Below, in pieces: positions 8,680 through 16,852 of a stretch of 40,436 bases of DNA; the first letter of the stretch is position 1; each line of letters opens with the position of its first letter. Source of the stretch: an uncultured Bacteroidales bacterium (GTDB lineage Bacteria; Bacteroidota; Bacteroidia; Bacteroidales; UBA932); NCBI GenBank assembly GCA_934700615.1, contig CAKUXR010000029.1, positions 1-40,436 on the forward strand. The letters are read 5' to 3'. The notes below the pieces were generated by a model. The model was not told the DNA's origin. It did no database searches and worked only from the letters and a program-made list of their open reading frames with translations. The position numbers were made by a program, and so were the translations under genes.

Positions 8680-10335
8680 TTAGTTTCTCTGATAAAGATA
8701 TCTCTTGATACTTCTCTTAGGAGTCCTTTCGAAATCCTCAGGCATGAATTCCATCTTGGCAATCTTCGCATAGTTAGGAACCTGCTTGTTGATTTCAGGA
8801 AGAGTCTCCTGCAATTTGGCCTCAAGCTCCGCTTTGGTGAGTCCGTCAAGCTCTGCCTGATGATAGTCAGGATAGATGAGGGCGACAAGCGAACCGTGAT
8901 CCTCAATCACAAGTGAATCAACGACATAGGTAACATTATTCACAACTCCCTCGATTTCCTCAGGATAGATGTTCTGGCCTGAAGGACCGAGAATCATGCA
9001 CTTTGAACGGCCTTTCAGGAAGAGATAACCCTGCTCGTCCAGAACTCCCATATCACCGGTATGGAACCAGCCGTCCGGCTCGATCACGCTGTTGGTAGCC
9101 TCCTCATTCTTGAAATATCCGAGGAAAACATTAGGGCCCTTAACGAGCACCTCGCCCGGAATATTGTGAGGATCAGGTGAATCAATGCGGACAGACATGT
9201 TCATCGCAGCAGGTCCGCAAGAGGCAAGCTTCGCATCTTTCCAGTCAGAATAGCAGATGATAGGAGCGCACTCGGTCATACCGTAACCCACAGTGAAAGG
9301 GAACCCTATCTTGCGGAAGAAGCGCTCAACCTCAGGATTGAAGGCAGCACCTCCGATGATGACCTCATAAAAACGGCCTCCGAAAGCATGGACAAGTTCA
9401 TTGAGAATCTTCTTCTGAATCACCTTGTCAATGATAGGAAGGTTCATCACCATCTTGTTCCTGTCAATGATAGGCTTCAGTTTGGACTTGTAAACTTTCT
9501 CGATGATGAGAGGAACGGCAATGATGATATGAGGCTTGATGTCGGCAAACGCCTGCATGATGATCTTCGGGCTAGGCACACGTGTAAGGAAATGCACATG
9601 GGCACCGATTGTCATTTCGAACAGGAACTCGAACATCATGCCGTACATGTGGGCAGAAGGCAACATTGACACGACCTCAGTGGTATTGTCGAGCTGCGGC
9701 ATTGCCTGCACGTGCGCGAATTCGATATTGGAGTAGAGCGAGCGGTAAGGCACCATGACGCCCTTCGAGAATCCGGAAGTACCTGAAGTATAATTGATCA
9801 ATGCGAGTTCGTCGGCGCTGTCCTCATAGTAATTCAGGTCTTCAGGACCGAAGTTGTTCGGGTACCTGTGGCCGAAACTTTCATTCAGATGCTCACGAAC
9901 CTGAGACATCTCCTCAGTCTTGGAATAGAGGAAGCCGAAGGTATTGATCTGCACAACTACATAAAGACCAGGCATTTCCGCCTCCGAGAGGTTCTCCCAG
10001 ATGACGTCATCCACGAAGAGGACCTTGGCCTCGGAATGGTTCACAAGATAATGGATGTTTCCGGGCTTGAACTCATGGAGAATAGGCACCGGAACTGCTC
10101 CGTAGGTCAATGCCGCAAGGAAGCTGACGCCCCAGTTGGCCTGATTTCTCGAGCAGATGGCAACCTTGTCACCTTTCACAAGTCCGCACTGCTCGAATGC
10201 GATATGAAGTTTTGCGATTCTTCTTGCTACATCTCTGTAGGCGAGATCCTGTCCTTTGTAGTTCGACAACGCAGGACGGTCCCAGTTTTTCTTGAAACTC
10301 GTCTCAAGGAGTTTGTTAACTGAATGAAATTCCAT
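8680..10335 (-). CDS. Long-chain fatty acid-CoA ligase / acyl-ACP synthetase
   Basis: The 551-aa protein is an AMP-forming adenylating enzyme that activates an acyl group with ATP. The phosphate-binding loop YTSGTSGFSKG is at about 182-192. GYGMTEC and GWFHTGDMG follow, and the C-terminal catalytic lysine lies in KRSIKRYLYQ. The sequence is closest in feel to the long-chain acyl ligases of Bacteroidota rather than acetyl-CoA synthetase, but the acyl substrate is not certain. It starts at ATG 10335, 17 bp after the end of the large envelope protein gene, so the operon is probably envelope protein, ligase, deaminase, protease. Confidence 0.88.
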   Translation of the reverse strand: MEFHSVNKLLETSFKKNWDRPALSNYKGQDLAYRDVARRIAKLHIAFEQCGLVKGDKVAICSRNQANWGVSFLAALTYGAVPVPILHEFKPGNIHYLVNHSEAKVLFVDDVIWENLSEAEMPGLYVVVQINTFGFLYSKTEEMSQVREHLNESFGHRYPNNFGPEDLNYYEDSADELALINYTSGTSGFSKGVMVPYRSLYSNIEFAHVQAMPQLDNTTEVVSMLPSAHMYGMMFEFLFEMTIGAHVHFLTRVPSPKIIMQAFADIKPHIIIAVPLIIEKVYKSKLKPIIDRNKMVMNLPIIDKVIQKKILNELVHAFGGRFYEVIIGGAAFNPEVERFFRKIGFPFTVGYGMTECAPIICYSDWKDAKLASCGPAAMNMSVRIDSPDPHNIPGEVLVKGPNVFLGYFKNEEATNSVIEPDGWFHTGDMGVLDEQGYLFLKGRSKCMILGPSGQNIYPEEIEGVVNNVTYVVDSLVIEDHGSLVALIYPDYHQAELDGLTKAELEAKLQETLPEINKQVPNYAKIAKMEFMPEDFERTPKRSIKRYLYQRN

Positions 10336-10351
10336 ATTTTCTAGTTTAAAA

Positions 10352-12625
10352 TCAAAGTTTCAGTGACCTCTCTTTGCCGTCATAGCAAAGGGCTGACACT
10401 GTACCCTTGTCATTGACATTGATCTTGCTGTCGGGCAGCAGCATCTTGTTTCCGTTTCCGCTGTACAGAGGCTCGCCTCCGTCGAATCCGAACACAAGTG
10501 TACGCACTGAAGTCCTGACGACCCAGAACCTCTTGCCCTTGACTTTCAGCAATTCAGGCAATGACTTGATTGTTTCTTCTGTTTTTATGCCTTTCCACGA
10601 AGAAGGCTTCTTCCCGTGGAGATCATACATTCCGATGGTATTGTCCTTATGGAGCACCTGCACAGTATATCCGTGCGCTCCGGTAAAGTCATAAGCGGCC
10701 GGGCCGAGAAGGATTTCCTTTCCGAGTTCCACAGGGAATGGCTTCACGAAGCGCCCGAGCCTGTCGATGAGATATAGTTTCGAACCGGAAGCGAACAGGA
10801 ACTGCAGCTTGCCGTTTCCGAAATAGTCAATGTTTTCCACAGCCCCGCAAATCGGCGCGCTGAACGGTACGCCCCAGATTCCTTTTCCGTTTTCCTCCTT
10901 GAGTACCAGGTAGTTATTGGACTGCTGAGAGAACAGGTTGGTCTTGCCGGTACCGCAGTTCTTGACCTTGAACGGACCCTTAGGTACATTGACGACGGTG
11001 TCTCTGAGAAGTGCCGGCATGGTGTCTTCGCTACCTGCAAAGGCGATACGGTTCACGTCAAGCCTCAGTTTAGGTGAAACGCCCGGAGCAATCGAGAAGA
11101 ATACAGGACAAGCGGATACGCCATTAAGGATTTCCTTGGCATCCTTCACCATATCCTTGCTGAACACATCAGCTATGACCTCAGGCGATACCCTGCAATA
11201 GGCGCTGAATACCGTTCCCTCTATCGGCATACGGGATGAAAGTCCTGAATCCGACAGGAAGTCCTTCAGTCTCCTGCGTTTGACGTCTGACGAAAGCAGT
11301 GAAACAGTGCTCCTCTCGCCGGCGATTATCCAGCCTTCCGAATATGCGAATGTCGAATCCGGAAGATCGAAGAGTTTTCCGAAAAGTGCTCCGGCAAATC
11401 CGCGGTACGGATTGGACTTCACTCCCCCGTCGTAATCTTTCAATGACTTGTAGGACATTCCCCTGAAAAGAACCGAGATATCCTGCTTTCCGGGCCTTAT
11501 GAAAAGAACCGGCGAAACGCCTGTCTCCGTCTGTATGGCAGCGCGCACAACTTCCTTTATATCAAGCGCTTTAGCCCAGACGTCCGGCGTGATTCTTACC
11601 CTTCTGCCCAGAGTATCTTTCCTGATTCTGTTCTTGTCTCCGCCGCCGGCAGCGTCGATGTATTTGAAATACAAGTCGCATGAAGTCTCCGCGTCAGCTA
11701 TCTGGATTCCGTAGGCCGCAACCGTGGCAGCCGGCAGGATTTCCGCCATTCTGGAAGCGGAAGGCTGCATTGACTTATACATGTTGCTGAAATAAGCAGG
11801 ACTCGGATAGGACGCGACCTGTCCCTTCATGACTAATGATTTTTCGCCTGCCTCTTCGACGGTGAATGACGACCAGCCTGCGAAACTCTTAAGGAAAGAC
11901 GAATATCTCCTGAAATTTCTGGACAGGAACGAACTTGCCAATTTTCCGCAATAATCGCCGTTGACCATAACCGAAACGGTTCCGGAAAGTTGCGCTGCGA
12001 GTGCCGCGCATTCGGTTTTTTCGAGCACCGACTCACCAGAATCCACATGCCTCTGGCATGATTTGACGAGCGGAAGCGACGGTGAGAACACCAGAAGAGT
12101 CTTTCTTTTCAATGCTGCCGCATGGTCCGGGGATTTGTCAATGACAGCGTGCGCAACACCCGTGGAATCCGCAAAGCGGACCAATGTCCAGGCCCCGCTG
12201 GTGCTGTCTGACGGCATCTTGCCTGAATCAATGACGAGAAGCGGGACAAGGTCGCCGCTGTAATGCATTGACACTGTGGCTTCTGAGCCTTTCAGCGCCC
12301 CCGGCATGTTGGCCGACGCGAATTTCAGGAATCGCGCGAAAGATGACCTTCCTGTCCCCCTGAACAACGGGCCTACGAGCGTAGTCGTGTCACAAGTCGC
12401 CTGAATCACTTGTCTGAATGATTCTCCGTGAAGTATCATCGCAGCGTCCGACGGCACCGCACAAAGTACAGGGCAGCGGGATGAGGCTTCCGCAAAGAGT
12501 TCCTCCTGTGACATGGTGGTATCGCCGCCTTTGTCTCCTGAGTACAAGACTGTTATCGCACTGACGCAGAACACTACGAGTGCGGCCAGTACGGACAGAC
12601 AGATTATGAGCGATTTCCTGTTCAT
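10352..12625 (-). CDS. Large exported protein of unknown function
   Basis: The 757-aa protein has a short basic N terminus and a strong membrane segment or uncleaved signal (SLIICLSVLAALVVFCVSAI). A long extracytoplasmic part without cysteine motifs follows. The last 170 or so residues contain repeated short strands (FLFASGSKLYLIDRLGRF, YTVQVLHKDNTIGMYDLHG, FWVVRTSVRTLVFGFDGG) that suggest a partial beta-propeller. I do not recognise the family with certainty. The ATG at 12625 is preferred over an in-frame TTG 22 codons upstream because the signal then begins directly with MNRKS. A -7 element lies at 12718-12726. The gene heads the ligase-deaminase-protease group. Confidence 0.75.
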   Translation of the reverse strand: MNRKSLIICLSVLAALVVFCVSAITVLYSGDKGGDTTMSQEELFAEASSRCPVLCAVPSDAAMILHGESFRQVIQATCDTTTLVGPLFRGTGRSSFARFLKFASANMPGALKGSEATVSMHYSGDLVPLLVIDSGKMPSDSTSGAWTLVRFADSTGVAHAVIDKSPDHAAALKRKTLLVFSPSLPLVKSCQRHVDSGESVLEKTECAALAAQLSGTVSVMVNGDYCGKLASSFLSRNFRRYSSFLKSFAGWSSFTVEEAGEKSLVMKGQVASYPSPAYFSNMYKSMQPSASRMAEILPAATVAAYGIQIADAETSCDLYFKYIDAAGGGDKNRIRKDTLGRRVRITPDVWAKALDIKEVVRAAIQTETGVSPVLFIRPGKQDISVLFRGMSYKSLKDYDGGVKSNPYRGFAGALFGKLFDLPDSTFAYSEGWIIAGERSTVSLLSSDVKRRRLKDFLSDSGLSSRMPIEGTVFSAYCRVSPEVIADVFSKDMVKDAKEILNGVSACPVFFSIAPGVSPKLRLDVNRIAFAGSEDTMPALLRDTVVNVPKGPFKVKNCGTGKTNLFSQQSNNYLVLKEENGKGIWGVPFSAPICGAVENIDYFGNGKLQFLFASGSKLYLIDRLGRFVKPFPVELGKEILLGPAAYDFTGAHGYTVQVLHKDNTIGMYDLHGKKPSSWKGIKTEETIKSLPELLKVKGKRFWVVRTSVRTLVFGFDGGEPLYSGNGNKMLLPDSKINVNDKGTVSALCYDGKERSLKL

Positions 12626-12717
12626 TCGATATTCATGTTTCGCAAGTTGAATAACTTGCCGGGTGTTTGTGTACGTTACCACATACAACAAGTTGCGGGA
12701 CTACTATCCCACAACTT

Positions 12718-12726
12718 ACAAAGATA
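12718..12726 (-). promoter_or_regulatory. -7 promoter element of the envelope protein operon
   Basis: On the minus strand TATCTTTGT matches TAnnTTTG, about 90 bp upstream of the ATG at 12625. The leader contains two inverted repeats (CAAGTT-GAAT-AACTTG near 12640 and GTGGGATA/GCGGGA near 12700). No clear -33 element. Confidence 0.5.
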
Positions 12727-12847
12727 CATATTAATTTTTTTAATGTGAAGAATACCTCAAACCAGTACTCCATTTGGAAATTATTTTCCGGTCTTAAGGA
12801 TATCTTTTCTACCTTTCCGACAATTTTATAGCCAAAAAGACAACAAA

Positions 12848-14107
12848 TCAATAGTTATAGAATTTCTTCTGACGATCAGCTATGTCCGTCGCCACGCGCT
12901 CATAAAACGCCTTCCAGTCAGGGTCAATGATATTGTCACGTGAAGGGAACATGGACCCGCTTTCGTAATAAGTCAGAGGCCAGGAGGCAAGCACACCCTT
13001 CTCCTCATAAACATCCCAATAATCAATATGTTTCTGAAGCGGTTTCAGATTATCCCACTCCATCTCAAGCAACATTCCGTTGGCAGTAGCCTTGTCGTAG
13101 GCGTCGTAAAGCCTCTGTCTGGTAGCATTGGCATCGAAATGATAGTTCGGCTGAAGCCAGGCCTTGTCGAAACCATAATCTTTCCACTTCGTATTGTTAT
13201 AGGCCTCATACCACGGAACCCAGTAGAAATCAAGGTTATACGAATGGATATAATCAGCAATCGACTTGCCGTTTTCCTCCCAGATACGTCCGTTCTCCTC
13301 CTGCCAATAGAATCCTATGAGCTGAAGATTCTCGTAGTCTTTTTCGGAGAACCTCTTCAGAGTCTCATCCACGAACCACTTGGCAATGGTCACACGGTCA
13401 GCACGTCCCTGGGCATCTTCATTGGAAGGATGAAGTTCCTTGCCGTCAAGTTCACCCCAGTTGTCATTGACAATCAAAGGAATGTAGATTACGATTTTCT
13501 TGCGGACGAATTTTCCCGGAACTTTCGGTTTCAGTTCACTGACAATCCTGTTTATGCGGGAAAGCCACTCGCCTTCCTTGAAAAAGGTGTCCAGGATATC
13601 GGTGGTCTGCTCCTTGTTCAGGTGACAGGCATTCTCCCCCTCGCCGATCGTCTGTCCGTTATACCGTCCCATCCCGGGACAGAATGCATCGAAAAGCCAC
13701 TGGACACGGCCATCCTTTTCGTAAAGGAGATAGCCCTTGTAGTCAATGTCAGTGCGGTCGTACTCCAGAAGCATCATGTCCATGAAATCCGACTTGCCGA
13801 TTTTGTCAGAAGCCGACTGGCGCACAACGAGTTCCGCAAGCTTTCCGCCAGCCTCTGATGAAAAGGTCAATGTCGCACTGCGCTCCTTTCCGGTCGTATT
13901 GAAAGAAGTCTTCAGATATGAAAGGACAGTCGAGCCTTTTTCGAACTTGAGCCAGTCCGCGGAAGGAGATGCGGAAACCGTCCATGCAGTGTTTGATTTG
14001 ACAATAACAGCATCTTCATGTGCCTTGTAGTCAATGTCATACGTTCCTTCCAGCTTCTCGCCGGTATTTCGCAGGGTAACATTGACATAATCCGTGACCG
14101 TCATCAT
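12848..14107 (-). CDS. BACON + DUF4855-like protein lacking a signal peptide
   Basis: About 419 aa. Residues up to about 95 look like a BACON domain, a carbohydrate- or mucin-associated fold (IVKSNTAWTVSASPSADWLKF, SATLTFSSEAGGKLAELVVR). The rest (WLFDAFCPG, LIGFYWQEE, FYWVPWYEAYN, WLQPNYHF, GMLLEMEWD) resembles DUF4855, a putative glycosidase-like family of Bacteroidota. Such proteins are normally secreted lipoproteins, but here the frame starts directly in the BACON domain and an in-frame stop lies just upstream. So the gene is either 5'-truncated or uses an unrecognised start. ATG codons at 14107 and 14104 are the first available. Its truncated end abuts the operator region of the toxin-antitoxin pair, suggesting that insertion removed the 5' end. 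Confidence 0.65.
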   Translation of the reverse strand: MMTVTDYVNVTLRNTGEKLEGTYDIDYKAHEDAVIVKSNTAWTVSASPSADWLKFEKGSTVLSYLKTSFNTTGKERSATLTFSSEAGGKLAELVVRQSASDKIGKSDFMDMMLLEYDRTDIDYKGYLLYEKDGRVQWLFDAFCPGMGRYNGQTIGEGENACHLNKEQTTDILDTFFKEGEWLSRINRIVSELKPKVPGKFVRKKIVIYIPLIVNDNWGELDGKELHPSNEDAQGRADRVTIAKWFVDETLKRFSEKDYENLQLIGFYWQEENGRIWEENGKSIADYIHSYNLDFYWVPWYEAYNNTKWKDYGFDKAWLQPNYHFDANATRQRLYDAYDKATANGMLLEMEWDNLKPLQKHIDYWDVYEEKGVLASWPLTYYESGSMFPSRDNIIDPDWKAFYERVATDIADRQKKFYNY

Positions 14108-14125
14108 TCTGAACGGCAACGCTTA

Positions 14126-14147
14126 ATCTTAACTTATAAGTTAAGAT
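14126..14147. promoter_or_regulatory. 22-bp perfect palindrome, likely toxin-antitoxin operator
   Basis: ATCTTAACTTA is followed directly by its reverse complement TAAGTTAAGAT. It lies about 40 bp upstream of the -7 element and 63 bp before the toxin start, where an autorepressing HTH antitoxin would bind. Confidence 0.6.
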
Positions 14148-14186
14148 ATTTTATAGATTATTCTTCGCAATTCAGACAATTAAACC

Positions 14187-14195
14187 TATCTTTGC
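14187..14195 (+). promoter_or_regulatory. -7 promoter element of the toxin-antitoxin operon
   Basis: TATCTTTGC matches TAnnTTTG. The toxin ATG at 14211 would follow after a very short leader. Confidence 0.6.
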
Positions 14196-14210
14196 AGCAA
14201 AGAATAAAAG

Positions 14211-14707
14211 ATGAAAGACATTGAATTTATACCATTTCTTTTGACAGAAAAAGCCGATATCTTCTCGATACGACTTGACGGAAATGAGAAAACGGAGACA
14301 GAAGAGTTTTTAATAGAGTTCAAAGACACGCAATCGATACCACTCAGAAATGACTTGAATTCAATTTTAACATCAATCAATGGCATTGGCAAAGAAGGCG
14401 TACTAGAGTCATTTTTCCGCCCGGAAGGGAAATTTTCAGATAGAGTATGTGCAATTCCGTTGCTGACATATCCGAGAAAACCTTCCGACAACTGCGGCAC
14501 ATTACGTCTTTATTGTGTAAGAATGACAGATTCACTACTCATACTTGGAGGTGGTGGAGAGAAGAAAACAAGAGTTTACGAAGATGATCCGATTCTTTTA
14601 GAAGCGTAAAGACACTTCAGTCAATCGACAAGGTTTTGACAGACATGGAAGCCAATGGAGTCGATATTGCAACTGCTATTTATAATTTGACGATTAAGAT
14701 TCACTGA
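14211..14707 (+). pseudogene. HigB/RelE-like toxin, interrupted by a one-base frameshift
   Basis: The open frame 14211-14609 codes for 132 aa with features of HigB-like toxins: an N-terminal EEFL.EFK, a basic middle (FFRPEGKFSDRVCAIP), and GTLRLYCVRMTDSLLILGGG followed by Lys-Lys-Thr. It stops at TAA 14607-14609. In the -1 frame the reading continues without a stop from 14606 as VKTLQSIDKVLTDME...LTIKIH and ends at TGA 14705-14707, one base before the antitoxin ATG. That helix is what this family normally has at its C terminus. A single missing base near 14606 therefore explains the break. A recoding event is less likely, since no canonical slippery heptamer is visible. The product may be a truncated toxin; a sequencing error is also possible. 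Confidence 0.65.
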
Positions 14708-14708
14708 T

Positions 14709-15101
14709 ATGGAAAAAGGCAATTATGTCAATCCGCTTTTCGCAGAAATGCTAAATGCTGTACCGGAGGAAGTCAAACGCGAAAGCGAGCGTTCATTCGA
14801 GATAGCCGGAAGGATACGGGAGATTCTTCAACGCAAAAGATGGAGCCAAGCTGATTTCGCAAAAGCCGCAGGAAGGAAAGAGGCGGAAATATCCAAGTGG
14901 ATGAGCGGCACTCACAACTTCACCATCCGCACAATCGCAATCATTGAGACCGTGCTCAGAGAAGATATGATTTCTGTCAAAAGATACCATCGCCGTGTCA
15001 ATGGATATGGGACATCAAATTCCGACCGGACCGCAATTCTGAATGACGGAGACAAACTATCATCCTATGGTGCCACCGTCACTCCCCCGTCGGCAGATTA
15101 G
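14709..15101 (+). CDS. HTH (XRE-type) antitoxin, HigA-like
   Basis: The 130-aa protein has an XRE-type helix-turn-helix at about 30-85 (IREILQRKRWSQADFAKAAGRKEAEISKWMSG), followed by a helix (HNFTIRTIAIIETVLREDMI). This is the pattern of Bacteroidota antitoxins encoded downstream of HigB-like toxins. It would neutralise the toxin and repress the operon through the palindrome at 14126-14147. The start lies one base after the stop of the repaired toxin frame. The last 35 residues are polar and probably unstructured. Confidence 0.82.
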   Translation: MEKGNYVNPLFAEMLNAVPEEVKRESERSFEIAGRIREILQRKRWSQADFAKAAGRKEAEISKWMSGTHNFTIRTIAIIETVLREDMISVKRYHRRVNGYGTSNSDRTAILNDGDKLSSYGATVTPPSAD

Positions 15102-15147
15102 CATTTTAGAAAGCATTGACTTTCAGTAACTTACAAACAGGCAATCC

Positions 15148-15177
15148 GCCGACCCCTCCGATTTTGGCAGGGTCGGC
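15148..15177 (+). terminator. Possible terminator after the antitoxin gene
   Basis: GCCGACCC (15148-15155) pairs perfectly with GGGTCGGC (15170-15177) around a 14-base loop, 46 bp after the antitoxin stop. There is only a weak T run, so it may act differently. The phrase aatccgccgacccc recurs at about 15230. Confidence 0.4.
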
Positions 15178-15355
15178 TGATTTGCATTTCATTAACTCGC
15201 TGGTTTTACAGCCACTTAAGCACAACGAAATCCGCCGACCCCAGAGGCCCGGACAAGCCGACATCCGACTGCCAGACGAGAAGCGGACACCAGTTCTCAG
15301 ACAAGACTCATGTCCTCGCCGACCACTAAGCCGACAAGTAACCGAGGCACTCCCC

Positions 15356-15766
15356 CTAAGCCGACTCGCTTCCGTCCTCGCCGAACCGACCGTCCTTAGC
15401 CTCGAAAATCACCGACGGCTCCAGCACCTCCACCGTATGCCAGGCCCCTGACGGAACCACGCACCCGAAATTCCCCGCCGCCGGATCCATACTGAACCTC
15501 TCCACCTCACGGAACGACCGCTCCCCCGACTCCGACAGCACCTCCTCAAAAATCACCTCCGTCACCTTCCCGCAAAGAAGCATCACACTCTCATTCGAAT
15601 TCGGATGCCTGTGAATCGGCACCACCGTCCCCGGCATCAACGCATTCAGCATCCGCTGACTACCGTCCCCCGCCGAAGTCCTCAAATCGAAATTCTGCCT
15701 CAACCGCGGATTCACCGCCGCCTTCCTCAGCAGCTCCGCAACAAGATTCTTGTCAATGTCAATCAT
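15356..15766 (-). CDS. Cupin-fold metalloprotein, WbuC-like
   Basis: The 136-aa protein has a cupin core with metal-ligand histidines in PIHRHPNSNESVML and GAWHTVEVLEPSVIFEAKDG, preceded by NPRLRQNFDLR. These are features of the WbuC family, often found in O-antigen or surface-polysaccharide loci. Its reaction is not known to me. No polysaccharide genes surround it here apart from the aminotransferase tail at 28.4 kb. The frame stays open upstream, but the ATG at 15766 (MIDIDKNLVAELL) begins the conserved part and is the most likely start. Confidence 0.75.
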   Translation of the reverse strand: MIDIDKNLVAELLRKAAVNPRLRQNFDLRTSAGDGSQRMLNALMPGTVVPIHRHPNSNESVMLLCGKVTEVIFEEVLSESGERSFREVERFSMDPAAGNFGCVVPSGAWHTVEVLEPSVIFEAKDGRFGEDGSESA

Positions 15767-15868
15767 AATTATCAATGTTAAAGTCAATGCTACCAACATT
15801 CCCCTCAAAGCCGCCACACCCGCGCGACTCAGAATGCATCCAGGACACTCCACACAACCATATAAGGC

Positions 15869-16372
15869 TTATTCCCAAATATCATCAAGTCCTGACTTCC
15901 AATTCGGGAACGGAGGATTCTTCAACAGCTCACTGTATATAATAGCCATCTTGTTTCTCAAAAGCATAGCTTTCTTGACGACATCCTCATTCAGACAAAG
16001 CAACAAGGGACAATTATCAGGAATAGGGATCTCCAGACCGAAACCATGATCACAATCCTGTGGTGATGCTCCGAAATCCAACTGAACAATTCCGTTCTGG
16101 TCCTTACCCAACAGCAGTTCATACAACACCGGACACGTCTTTGCAACCTTAGGCAACTGCTTTTCCTCATTTGTCAACCTCTTCCAATAGTTGCCCCATC
16201 CGGCGAACAATATACCTCTGCTCCCTTCAACCCTTGTAAAGTTGACAACAAGATATATTCCCGGCTTCATCTTAAAGACGATTTCGACCGCATCCTTACG
16301 CACAACGTAAGTAAAATCAGGACACTCAAGATTGAATGTCCCGCCCGCTTTTGACGACAGTAACTTTCTCAT
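15869..16372 (-). CDS. Hypothetical protein, 167 aa
   Basis: I do not recognise this protein. It has no signal peptide and no membrane segment. It reads as a soluble mixed alpha/beta protein with a strand-rich first half (FNLECPDFTYVVRKDAVEIVF, GIYLVVNFTRVEG) and a helical end (EDVVKKAMLLRNKMAIIYSELL). It starts at ATG 16372 and ends about 100 bp before the cupin gene's start, same strand. It is the last gene before the island. Confidence 0.6.
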   Translation of the reverse strand: MRKLLSSKAGGTFNLECPDFTYVVRKDAVEIVFKMKPGIYLVVNFTRVEGSRGILFAGWGNYWKRLTNEEKQLPKVAKTCPVLYELLLGKDQNGIVQLDFGASPQDCDHGFGLEIPIPDNCPLLLCLNEDVVKKAMLLRNKMAIIYSELLKNPPFPNWKSGLDDIWE

Positions 16373-16730
16373 ATATTCCTTTAATGTGTTTTATCACTTT
16401 CACCTCACATACAACTCGCTCCGGAGCCTCCCAGAAAACTCTTAAAGGTACTACAAAATATTGAAATTTCCTGCGAGTAAGGACACGGCAAACGGTATGA
16501 GGAACGAATTCCATCAGGCGGGACGACGCCACAGCCCCCCCCCTGTAACACATTGATAATCAAGCGCCAATTATTTTAAGCGTGGATTTCCGCCGAATTT
16601 TTGCCCACTAATCCACACCGAATTTAACAACTCACTATGAATCAAACAATTACAAAAATCAATGTGGCACCGTCCCGACAACATCCTTGTCAATGCCAAT
16701 CCCTCACATCCCCCCAAGTCACACAATCAT
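16373..16730. other. Gene-free stretch between backbone and island
   Basis: No gene or RNA seen. It contains a run of nine C (16536-16544) and two copies of the CAATG word near 16690. The phrase caagtcacacaatc at its right end recurs at about 28317, the other end of cassette A. Confidence 0.5.
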
Positions 16731-16852
16731 ACTAGTGCTTGTCGTCAAATGTTTTCACTCCGAGCGAAGCAGCAACCAGTCCCTTCAATTTCTGCATCCG
16801 ACTCATCAAAATTTCAATTTCATATCTGTTTCCGGTCATTTCGGCCGGAAAA
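16731..16852. repeat. Partial copy R1 of the island repeat
   Basis: About 120 bp match the left ends of the repeats at 30.7, 34.4 and 40.0 kb: an end resembling cttgtcgtcaaatgttttca, then gagcgaagcagcaacca, and the small hairpin TCCGG..CCGGA. The copy breaks off inside the 3' end of the ATPase gene, whose last codons and stop come from repeat sequence. Confidence 0.75.

Noticed and set aside
13028..13858. 276-codon plus-strand frame opposite the DUF4855-like gene
   Set aside because: Shadow of the real gene on the other strand.
14600..14612. Programmed -1 frameshift in the toxin gene
   Set aside because: No canonical X XXY YYZ slippery site or downstream structure is evident; a simple deletion explains it better.
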